NCBI GenBank assembly: GCA_002105175.1
Contig: MCGE01000019.1
Coordinates: 620,001 to 684,000 of the forward strand
Direction: 5' to 3'
Source of the DNA: Absidia repens
Lineage: Eukaryota; Mucoromycota; Mucoromycetes; Mucorales; Cunninghamellaceae
Length of the DNA: 64,000 nucleotides
This document shows, in pieces, positions 1 through 8,989 of this stretch. Positions within the stretch are counted from its first letter, which is position 1. Every line of letters begins with the position of its first letter. The notes below the pieces were generated by a model that saw only the letters and a list, made by a program, of their open reading frames with translations, had not been told where the DNA came from and made no database searches. A program made the translations under genes and the position numbers.

Positions 1-174
1 AAAAAAGGAGGACGTTGTTCATCTTGTCAAAGATAGACTTTTTATTTTTCTCCCTGTAGGGGGTGGATGCTCTTGATATAAACATAAATAGTCGGTGGTT
101 TTCTCTTGCAAAAAAAAAAACAACACAACGTTCTTTCTTTTTTTTATATATATAATTTTTTTCAACTGCATATC

Positions 175-552
175 ATGAAATTTGCTACTTCTCTTTTTTT
201 TGTTGTCGCTGCAAGTCCATTGATGATGGTATCATGTACCCAATCCATTTGTCTACTCGTCAATTCTAGAGCTCAAGATGTCAAACAATATACCTGTAAC
301 ACGGGTGGCCCTGTGGATTACTTTGAACTAAATCCTTTCGGCTCATGTCCTTTGAATAGAAAATGCAGCACGACCAATCTTTCGACCAAAAACTATGACC
401 TGACAGGATGTCAAGAGGTCATGGGCTTTTGTTGTCCCGAGGATACCCAGCAGGATGAGATTATTAACACATTTAAAAGCACCTGCTCCTCCTTTAATAA
501 CGCCGTGACTACCAGTGATGCAAAGCCTAGATCAGGACAAAGAAAACTTTGA
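175..552 (+). CDS. Small secreted cysteine-rich protein (125 aa), unknown function
   Basis: Single-exon reading frame of 125 residues starting MKFATSLFFVVAASPLMM. This is a Lys followed by a hydrophobic run typical of a secretory signal peptide of about 18-22 residues. I chose this Met rather than the in-frame one at 106 because the upstream extension is low-complexity and would bury the signal peptide. The mature part has about eight or nine Cys, including a CC pair (GFCCPED), spaced as expected for a disulfide-stabilised extracellular protein. It also has one N-x-S/T site (NLST) and a basic tail (KPRSGQRKL). A TATA-like stretch (gatataaacataaa) lies near 73-88, and an AATAAA-like site (gaaataaag) follows the stop near 575. 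I do not recognise the family; a cell-wall or effector-like protein is possible but is only inference. Confidence 0.7.
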   Translation: MKFATSLFFVVAASPLMMVSCTQSICLLVNSRAQDVKQYTCNTGGPVDYFELNPFGSCPLNRKCSTTNLSTKNYDLTGCQEVMGFCCPEDTQQDEIINTFKSTCSSFNNAVTTSDAKPRSGQRKL

Positions 553-1760
553 ATCAATTGACTTTTTTTTTTTAGAAATAAAGTAATATTAAGGGGAGGG
601 GAGCTACATATTTCCCCTCACCTTATCTTGTTGTAGCTAATGTACAATGTCTTTGTTTTTCGCTTATGAGCTGAGTACTATGCAATAGATATTATTCTTT
701 TGTTTCTCATTTGGCGGCATTTGAAATCCCACCCGAAGTTAAATCATAAAATTCAGGTACCAAAAAGTATAAACTGGGTGCCGATCGCCAAATTCTGTTT
801 TTTAATGAAAGAGGAGAATCCATTGGTGAATTTATTCTCCTTTTTTTTATTTTTAATGGAAGAAGTCTCCTATTTAGTCTTGATAAGGGGAGAGAGGAAA
901 AGGAAGTATATGTCTGGACTCTCAATACCTCCTTGATCATTAATTCTCTATCTTATATTTTATTTCATTTCTTTTTTTCTATGTTAGAGCAATCGTATCC
1001 ATACAGTGACAATGACGTTGACCCATATGTCTGACTAGGCAGTTAGAAAAAAAAAAAGTTGATGGCAGAGAAGTTTGGGCTTTTGGAGAGGTTATAGCTT
1101 AGACATTCCTTGGTTCAATGTCCTTTTAGACTTTATGCTTTCTAGAACCTTCATTGCTCCGATATGATGATGCTTGGAACACAACCTTTAGGTTAGGATG
1201 AAGGGCTGACTTGATCCCTCCCTCAAAAACGGTCATGGCTTTTCCGTACGACAAAACCTGGCGGAGTTGCATTTGCATGAATTACCCCTGAATAAAAATT
1301 CATTTGTATACAAACTCTTTTTTTTTTTAAAAAAAAAAATGTATACATACTCTTGCTCACAGTCGACAGCTGAGCATAATTTTAACAAAAAGTATCTTTC
1401 TAAAGGTGAGAATATGATCTGCCCAAACTGCACATCATCTGATTGCTACAAAAATACAAGCTAAGGACAAAGAAAACAGTTCATTTTGGGCCCTACCAAC
1501 TAAAGAATCATCATCTGGCGTTAAAATACAGCAATAATTTTTAAGATCTTCCAAAATAAGGAGCCCCAAATTACATACAGTGTATCGTTTTCGACCAACC
1601 AACAACATACATTAATAGTAAAGCTGATACATAATCAAGGTCATATGAACATCACCTCAAGTGTTTCAGACATCAACCGAGCTCTGATACCACCCCTCCC
1701 CGCCCAAAAAACATGTCCTCTGGATCAAAAAATCAAAGTCAAAAAAAAAAAAAATTCAAT
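553..1760. other. Intergenic region, no gene recognised
   Basis: AT-rich spacer with short open frames on both strands, none with a recognisable motif, intron pattern or composition bias. A 7-bp stem (ggagaat/attctcc, 813-840) followed by a T tract is visible but has no known meaning in a nuclear fungal genome. Homopolymers occur near 1048 and 1319-1340. Confidence 0.5.
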
Positions 1761-1764
1761 CCAA

Positions 1765-2307
1765 AACTTGAGTAAAAATTGCCAGCTAAAAAAAACATGA
1801 GCAAAAATCGCAAGCCAAAAAAAAACATGAGCAAAAAATCGCAAGCCAAAAAAAACATGAGCAAAAATTACCAGCCAAAAAAAAACATGAGCAAAAATTA
1901 CTAGCCAAAAAAAACTTGAGCAAAAATTACCAGCCAAAAAAAAACATGAGCAAAAAATTACCAGCCAAGAAAAAACATGAGCAAAAATCGCAAGCCAAAA
2001 AAAAAACATGAGCAAAAAATTACTAGCCAAAAAAAACATGAGCAAAAATCGCAAGCCAAAAAAAAACATGAGCAAAAACCGCAAGCCAAAAAAAAACATG
2101 AGCAAAAATTACCAGCCAAAAAAAAAAAATGAGCAAAATTTACCAGCCAAAAAAAACATGAGCACAAATCGCAAGCCAAAAAAAAAACATGAGCAAAAAT
2201 CGCAAGCCAAAAAAAAAACATGAGCAAAAATCGCAAGCCAAAAAAAAAACATGAGCAAAAATTACCAGCCAAAAAAAGCATGAGCACAAATCGCAAGCCA
2301 AAAAAAA
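1765..2307. repeat. A-rich minisatellite, ~17-18 copies of a ~30-bp unit
   Basis: Tandem array whose unit is an A6-A9 tract, then acatgagcaaaaa, then one of two variants (tcgcaagcc, or ttaccagcc/ttactagcc). Units recur every 29-32 bp, with length changes confined mostly to the A tracts. Long frames on both strands across it (Lys/Asn-rich on plus, Phe/Leu-rich on minus) simply reflect the repeat period and are not credible genes. Confidence 0.95.
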
Positions 2308-2664
2308 ACCCCCCCAGGAGCATGAACTAACAAACATATACCGATGGTGGTTACTGTAGATTTATGAAAATCAGTTAATGAAGGAAATAGAAAGATGGGT
2401 GAATCCAACAAAGAGCATATTTCGTACTCCTAGTTCCTGATTAGCAATATTTATATCAAAGTATCTATAACGTCATCATTTGTAAATCCGCTTTATCACT
2501 TCATTCTATTTTTTACCCCTGAATTCCCCACTTATTCTCACACTTGTCATTCAACACATCAGATAGCACACAGCCTCAATTATCCGTAGTCTCAAATATA
2601 CCGTTATCAAGCTCCCATCCACGGCCAAAAATATTTTCATTTTTATATATTAAAAAAGAAAATG
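2308..2664. other. AT-rich spacer, no gene recognised
   Basis: Non-repetitive AT-rich DNA between the minisatellite and the structured repeat. No coding signal, RNA gene or clear regulatory motif was seen. Confidence 0.4.
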
Positions 2665-3856
2665 GACCGTAAGGAAACTTAGCTAACTAACTTTAACTTC
2701 CGCTTCTTTGTCCCTTCGACTCTCTTTTTCAGACAGAGCCCTGCCCTCCATAGGAGCCGTCTATCCTTTTTTTTCTCCATCGCTGCCCACCCATAGTGCC
2801 CAATCACAGAGTCTTCCATCAAAACCCACACTTCAGAAACCCCCTGCCACCCAGTGGCTACATAATTAATATTATTCTCAACTTTGTTCTTCAATATTCC
2901 CCACCACAATAAAATACACTGTAAGAGCTGTTTTTTCACACAAACACATCCCTTATATATATAGACGCACTTTTTTTTTCTATGCATATGTAATACAATT
3001 CAATGAAGCTCATAATGTAAACGTACAACAGAGATACTAAATATAATAAAAAGAACATATTTATTCAGTCGTAGATATAAACGATGACAAACTATTACTA
3101 AACTAATGAGTGCTAATCTACTGTCGTTCCCAAATCCTTCATCCAAAATGAAAGCGTTTCCCCATGATGTTTGTTTTGCGTTTTTTAAAACGCCCCTAAT
3201 TCAAGTTCTAACACTAATCCTAGATCACCAGTTCCCCAATGAGCCTTGCCATCATATCATTCAGACTATCACAAAGGAAAAAAATAAAAAAGGAAGAAAG
3301 AGAAAGGGAAAAAAAAGGGGACCAAAAAAAAAAAAAATAGAAAGCAAAATGCGGAGCCTGAATCACCCAGCTTTTTTTTTATGTCAAAAATTTAGGGAAC
3401 TGCAACTAAAAATTAAATAAACGGGCAATCGCCATAATTACCATATAGAATAATTCGTTTTATCTTCCAGTGGAAAGGCAGTTGCAACCACTACATAATC
3501 AAACTCTAATCTCTCCGACTTCTTTCAAGTAAGCCATTATTTCAGCACACAAAAAACCCTTTGACGACGCGCTGAGCATGGCGGTTGGGCCCCAAGGGGC
3601 TGCCCACCATAGTGCGAAATGGCGGAGGCTCTAATCCCTTCTCTATTTTTTTTTTTCTTTTCAGCACACAAAAAAGAACCCATTGACGATGCGCTGAGCA
3701 CGACGGTTGGGCCCCAAGGGGCTGCCTACCAAAGTGCGAAATGGCGGAGGCTTTAATCCTATCCCATCGAAACCCACACTTTAATAAAAAAAAACTGTGA
3801 CACCCAGTAAATCGAAAGATTTCCAAAAGCTCCAGCGGAGCGCCAGAGCGTTTATT
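2665..3856 (-). mobile_element. Full-length copy of dispersed structured repeat (subfamily A), copy 1
   Basis: About 1.2 kb, matching in reverse complement almost end to end the repeat at 57956-59094, and in part several other places in the window. Read on the minus strand it begins AATAAA (3851-3856) and a GCTCC-GCT-GGAGC hairpin. It continues with ttactgggtgtcacag, a GCCCCTTGGGGC palindrome, and the core gggaaacgctttcattttgg (3141-3163), and ends near ctaagtttccttacggtcc. The head module is partly duplicated in tandem: 3541-3640 and 3660-3760 repeat the cagcacacaaaaaa...gcgaaatggcggagg block. No coding capacity, tRNA-derived box or terminal inverted repeat is evident. It is a non-autonomous element of unknown class. 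Confidence 0.8.
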
Positions 3857-3996
3857 TTATTATAAAAAGACTTGACATTTTATCAATTAAATAAAAACCA
3901 TATCAATTGTATCACTTACTTTTTACTTTTGTCTTAATTTATTTCAACTACTTTAGTATACACACCGTAACAAAGTAAATCACGGGTGGGGAATGG
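3852..3996 (+). repeat. Left arm of a ~145-bp inverted repeat flanking the kelch locus
   Basis: This stretch (..agacttgacattttatcaa.. through ..gtaaatcacgggtggggaat) is matched in reverse complement at 8791-8940 with only scattered mismatches. It abuts the AATAAA end of the structured repeat and leads straight into element copy A. The two arms enclose copy A, a LINE remnant, a subfamily-B repeat and the kelch gene. Confidence 0.85.
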
Positions 3997-4935
3997 AGGG
4001 GGGGGGGAGGGAAATGCAGGACAGATTGGGCAATTCAGTCAGCGTTCAGTAATCAAGCATCGAGAATTCAAATTACCGACCCCGTTTTCCTTGGTGCCAG
4101 GTTCTTTTTGATTGCATCCAAATAAGCGCTAGAGAGTGTGTGTGTGTCACAGCGCCGAGACGTCAGATTATTTTCGCTCAATGATGCAACAAAAAAGCAG
4201 GTTGGCTACATGTCCCATCAAATCCAGGAGATCGCATTTCCTCGTTGGAATGTGATTAGATGATTGAATGACTATTGGTGTACTGCCAGTTAGTTCCTGA
4301 TCTGAGTCTGACATGTGCTATATTTGATAGATTGATGGAAATTCCCTTTGCACCGTGAAGCAGTCGTATAGATACGGGAGGAAGGGCACAGCGGCTATGA
4401 TGAATGGATATTTGTATTCTGTTGGTTCAGTGGAATCTTGCGGCGAAAGATTCATGACTGGCTCGCAAAGTGATGGGACTTCGATTTTGGTTGTAAAATA
4501 GCAAAAAATAAAATAAAATAAAAAATGAATAAGAGACAGGTAGAATTCAGTGAGATTCTTGCATATGGTTTTTATCGATAAAAAATATCACTCTTTATAT
4601 ACTATTTCTTTTGTTTCATTGAAAATAGATATTACATGGGTTTATTGTTTTATTATCTCTTATCATCATCATCATCATCTTTATTATAATCGCATGATGG
4701 TCTAATATTAGGTATGTAATGGTATGACTGACAACATTGCAAGGGTATTTTATTCCCTTTTCTTTTATTTTATGGGACCTAATGATTTCATGAAGTGAAT
4801 CATTGTTTTCTTTTCTTTTATCACAATATTTACGTGATTATTTGTTTTTATATTGCATTGTCCCTAATCGGTATTTCAATTTATTTTAGCCATGGATTTT
4901 TTTCAGGAACAAATCTTGTTTTTATTTTTATATGC
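3990..4935. mobile_element. Element copy A (internally deleted relative to copy B at 8990-10725)
   Basis: Long direct similarity to 8990-10725: the block with tgcaggacagattggg, the ctagagagtgtg/ccgagacgtcagat block, gatgattgaatgactattgg, the cttgcggcgaaagattcatg block and the downstream atcactctttatatac / caggaacaaatcttg block. Copy A lacks about 500 bp found in copy B between gaaattccc-tttgcaccgtgaag (near 4357) and cagtcgtatagatacggg. That missing part carries most of the coding remnant in copy B. Similarity stops at ttgtttttatttttat near 4935. Part of the shared sequence is coding-like on the minus strand in copy B, so copy A is best read as a non-autonomous deletion derivative. Confidence 0.75.
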
Positions 4936-4959
4936 TCGAGCACTATAGTATCGACTTCT

Positions 4960-5500
4960 AGTGGGCAAACTTTATTGTCAAAAATCCTTTACCCAATTCC
5001 AACCTACCACCACGTCCCTTTGCCTGTTTTGTGCTGAAGCTACAGAAGATCTACAACATCTGTTTGTCACTTGTCCCATCAAATGAGCTTTGTGGCAACA
5101 AGTTTTTGATCATCTCCTCCCCGGTTCTTCACCTTCACAAACAACTATAGTTTCCGGCCTCTTTTCCCTCAATTTCTCCACCATTCCCCACCTATCCTCC
5201 AATCTATGACTTCTCTCCGGATGCGTCATCCAAACTATCTGGCGCCATCATTGGTATTATGTCATCCACCACATCCCTTTTACGCCTTCCTTGCTATCAC
5301 CTATTATCGCATCCCTCTTCATCCAACTCCGCCTTCCTCCTCATATTTACCACAACCCTTCGTATTAGATATATAGTTACCGTACCCCCCCCCACTAATG
5401 TTAGATTATTTCAGTTTACTTCCACTTTTTCCCAGACTGATTTGATTTCACCAAGTTGTCGCCACTCTACGATGCGCTTCTTTAAAACCCCGCAATAAAT
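4960..5500 (+). pseudogene. Decayed 3' end of a LINE-type retrotransposon (zf-RVT region)
   Basis: Translating from about 5000 gives CLFCAEATEDLQHLFVTCPI, a C-x2-C...H-x4-C zinc finger like the zf-RVT region that follows the reverse transcriptase in many non-LTR elements. It is followed by an in-frame stop where LW normally continues (ALWQQVFDHLL). Further on comes the usual Trp-rich TIWRHHWYY stretch, again with stops. No start codon, RT core or intact frame is present, so this is a remnant. The other LINE end in the window (63116-63720) has a similar zinc finger on the opposite strand. Confidence 0.65.
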
Positions 5501-5544
5501 TATATATTGCTCCAAAAAAATTTCTGTGTCTCTCTCTCTGTTTT

Positions 5545-5910
5545 TCTTTACCATTCAACTTGGTTGAGGTTATGGTAATCATAGAATAGTGTTAGGACTA
5601 GTTTAAAAGGGTTTCAGATCAGGGAATACATGATGCATGGGGAAACCTTTTCATTTTGGATCTAGGATCTGAGGGCACCATGAGTTGGCTTTTTCAAGTC
5701 ATCATTAGCATAGTTTAGCGTTAGTTGTCCATAGTTTGTATCTATATTTGAATAAAATATGCCTATTTTTACTTGCTCAACAAAAAAATGTCCCATTAGT
5801 CTCTCTCGTGTCTTGTGCAATAGTTCCTTTTTTTTTTTTTTTTTGCTGCATCATCACCTTTTGAGCGTTGACCATGACTGTGTTTCAATAAAAGACGTTT
5901 TCTTTTGTCT
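5545..5910 (+). repeat. Dispersed structured repeat, subfamily B, partial copy
   Basis: Contains accattcaacttggttgagg, gtgttaggactagtttaaaa, the core gggaaaccttttcattttgg (near 5639-5660), then an AATAAAATATG block and tctcgtgtcttgtgcaatag, and a second AATAAAAGA site near 5887. The same order of blocks is found at 28960-29410 (+) and, reversed, at 14700-15250 and 27480-28180. Confidence 0.75.
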
Positions 5911-6545
5911 TTCTCGAGACTAGTACAGTATATTAGTTCGTGTGTGACCGTCTATAAACATGAAAAATGGTCGGGCTACCCTCCCTTGAGTGAGAGAATG
6001 TTCAAATCCTTCCCCTATTTTTTTTTTTTTTTTGACATCGACATACCATATAGGTGTGTATCCTTATCCTTGCCCTCCTGGTCGACTGAGAGAATTAAAA
6101 AATTACGACAATTCTATTATGTACTGTACTGTACTGTAAAGATAGAAATCAATGGACATTTTTTTAATCATCAGCTGATTATATCCTTTTAGACCTATTT
6201 TTCATTTAGAAGATATCACCGATGTCAGATGATGTGATACAAATTTGACCTTAGTGAATAACTCATTTGGTTAGGAATACAACCTTCTAGAAGAAATCAA
6301 AAGGACAAACACCTTCACGTCTTACAAGTTGCAAAATATGTTCCTGATTTAGTAGATCTTCGTGTGGCGCAAGCAGGGGGCGCAAGAGAACGGGAAGTTG
6401 TACAAAAAGCTTATCTCAGTTCCGGGATTTTTACAACAATATGAAGGTTCTGTTTATTTTCATTTTCTTTCGTTTTTCTACGTTCGAGACTACTTTCCTT
6501 AGCGAATTTTTTTTTTGAAAAAAACTTTTATTTTAAGTGACAAAA
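5911..6545. other. Intergenic region upstream of the kelch gene
   Basis: AT-rich spacer with T tracts near 6020 and 6505 and a short tandem gtact repeat near 6120-6137. The region just before 6546 is the probable promoter and leader of the kelch gene. Nothing else was recognised. Confidence 0.4.
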
Positions 6546-8027
6546 ATGATGTATCCGTTTGGCCTATCAATCATTGTCCTTATCTATTTGATTTGCCTAG
6601 TCAAAGCAGACTCATTACCACCCATTTATAAGCACGGTAAAGAAGTTAAAAAAAAAAGCGAGGGGGGAGAGAGAGGGGAATATTGTGCATAGCAAATACC
6701 ATAGGAGGGACACCTCCATCTCATTTCATTTCGATTGTATAGGATGCGTGGTTCTACGTAACCAGAAACTTTATTGTCATGGAGGAGCTTTTCGCAGCAA
6801 CAGCACTACGGATGCTACACAAACGCTTTTCACCGACGATAAATTATATGATCACCATGTGTATCTCGATGTCTCACGTCCATTGAACATATCTTCGGCT
6901 AACACACAATGGCAACCCGTAGCACCGTCACCTACAAGCCCGTTTACACTCGAACCTCGTGCAGATTTTGCCATCACCGCCATCAATGAATCATCCTATG
7001 TGGTTTCTGGTGGAATAGGTCCCAGTCCCCGTGTGACGGACAATCAAGTCTTGGCCAATATCACGGTATTTTACAATTCACAGTCAAATAAGTGGTCTGT
7101 CCTTAAACCTTTGGAGGGCGAAAAAGTGTTGAACTATACCTTAGATATGCAATTGTTTGGTCAGCGTGCCACTCAAATGAATGACACAGAATATTTTATT
7201 TTTGGTGGCATCCCGTAAGTTGGCATCGGCGTTTGAATCGAAGCTGAAGTGGTATGGTGAAGAAAAACAAAAAAAAAAAAACTGACTTGCTATGTATTTT
7301 ATCTTTACTTTTTATTTTTTGTGTCAGTCCTGACAATAACACCATTGTTACACCAAATACTACTTATGTTGATCTTATTAGTTCAGTAAGGCGATGACTT
7401 TAGAAAAAAAAAATACTACTACTACTACTACTACTATACTACTACTAGCGAACAAAAAAATTAATGACCAATGTAATATTAGGACGTCGGTTGGTCGACA
7501 AATGTCACGGCATGGGCATTGGCTGTCACAAGAGGTGGCGAGTTATTTCCTGATTTGTAAATGGATGAAAAAAAAACCCCCCCATCAATCGTCAATCACC
7601 GAACTAATTTTTTATTTATTTATGTAGCTCACGTATCTTTCGTCAGGTGCCAGCCATGGGTCTCAATTCTGAGTTTTAATTTTGGTGGAGTATGTCCGCA
7701 AAATGCCACCAACAATTACAACTACATGGACTTTATGGCTTATTATGCATTTGAACCCTACTGACCTATTACCCATTGGAAAACCAAACATTTGATGTGA
7801 CCTACGTGGCCGATGTTGATAATGTTCCTGCAAGCCGAGAACTCCATACCGTTACTACAAGTAAAGTATATGATTAACATCATTAATAGACCCTAATCAG
7901 CTCCTTTCTTCTCCTTCTGCTCCTGTAGTTCCCAAATTGTCCAAATTAATTCTCTATGGCGGTGTCGATGGCAAAGGAAGTAAGTACTGACTACATTCAG
8001 CCATGAGAATTTGACATTTAACGCTCT

Positions 8028-8061
<34 letters not shown>

Positions 8062-8679
8062 TGGGGTATTAGTAATACATGACTTTTGTTGGTGGTATAA
8101 GCCAACTGAAAAAAAATGGGAAATTGCCAAGTTCACCAACGGTGATGGACCTGGGCGCCGATTCGGCCATCAAGCCGTGCTTATTGGTTCCGAAATGCTT
8201 TATATCATTGGTGGCATCGATGCTGCGGGTGTGACTCAAAGCGACGTACATATTCTCAATGTCACCAGCATGACCTGGCTCAATGGGTCCTATACTAATA
8301 CATACGACCAAATGAAAGACACTGAATCTAATGGAGGTGGCTCCGATGGATCTCAAGGCGAATCACTAGGAGGTGGCGCCATTGCTGGTATTGTTATTGG
8401 CTGTGTAGCTGGGGTAAGTTGTGTCGTTTCTTTTTTTTTTTTTTTTTTTTGTTCTATTCGCAATACTGATGCTCTTCCGCTTTTTTTTTTATTATAAAAA
8501 AAAAATAGGTCGGTATCTTGGTGGCTGCCGCTGTAATCATGCGTGTGCAAAGTAAAAAGAAAGCCTTACTAAAATCCGGCAGTGCTCCTGATGGCTTCAC
8601 TACTGCTCCTGTACCACCTATCACAGAACACAATATGAATTCGGCAGTGCCTCCTGGTCCTGCAAAGCCTCACAGTTAG
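6546..8679 (+). pseudogene. Kelch-repeat single-pass membrane glycoprotein gene, probably frameshifted
   Basis: Model of eight exons: 6546-6636, 6743-7214, 7328-7385, 7483-7556, ~7628 or 7647-7860, 7929-7979, 8073-8413, 8509-8679, with GT-AG introns. It starts MMYPFGLSIIVLIYLICLVK, a signal peptide. Kelch blades follow: LYCHGG, YVVSGG, FIFGG, FNFGG, LILYGG, LYIIGG, each with nearby Trp and N-glycosylation sites. A Gly-rich linker leads to one TM helix (IAGIVIGCVAGVGILVAAAV) and a short basic cytoplasmic tail. Frame is preserved at all junctions except exon 5. There the FNFGG-VCPQN stretch and the following TYYPLENQTF stretch are in different frames, with a stop near 7762. If the acceptor at 7628 is used there is also a stop at 7677. 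At least one single-base indel around 7750-7761 is needed, so the gene is either broken or affected by sequence error. Such proteins may act at the cell surface or secretory membranes; the function is unknown. Confidence 0.7.
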
Positions 8680-8790
8680 AATGATGCCTTTCCCCATCAT
8701 CATTGACCCCTATGTGACCTATATAATCAAATATCACCCCCCCAGATATATAAATAAAGTGTATTTTTTATATATTGTATATGTCATATC
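8680..8790 (+). terminator. 3' end region of kelch gene
   Basis: An AATAAA lies at about 8752-8757 (tatataaataaagtg), 70-80 bp after the stop, followed by a T-rich stretch; this is a normal poly(A) signal position. Confidence 0.55.
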
Positions 8791-8940
8791 TCCATTCCCC
8801 ACCTGTGATTTACTTTGTTACGGTGTGTATGCTGAAATAGTTGAAATAAAATAAGACAAAAGTAAAAAATAAGTGATACAACTGATATGGTTTTTATTTA
8901 ATTGATAAAATGTCAAGTCTTTTATATGATAATAAAATGA
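8791..8940 (-). repeat. Right arm of the ~145-bp inverted repeat flanking the kelch locus
   Basis: Reverse complement of 3852-3996 with few mismatches (shared runs include gtcaagtcttt, tggtttttatttaattga and tttactttgttacggtgtgt). Partial similarity to the catatggtttttatcgataa blocks inside copies A (near 4565) and B (near 10396) suggests this sequence is a terminal part of the same element family. Confidence 0.85.
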
Positions 8941-8989
8941 GGATATTTGTGGCTGTGGATGGGAGCTTGATAACGGTATATTTGAGACT

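Noticed and set aside
813..850. Hairpin followed by a T tract, like a bacterial intrinsic terminator
   Set aside because: The genome is fungal and nuclear; such structures do not terminate Pol II and no Pol III gene was seen next to it.
700..940. Opposite-strand frames of ~78 aa covering the same bases
   Set aside because: No motif, no conserved composition, and overlapping on both strands; chance frames in AT-rich DNA.
1725..2337. Several overlapping open frames across the minisatellite, and the idea of a CRISPR-like array
   Set aside because: Frames arise from the ~30-bp period (divisible by three). There are no unique spacers between the units, so it is a tandem minisatellite, not CRISPR.
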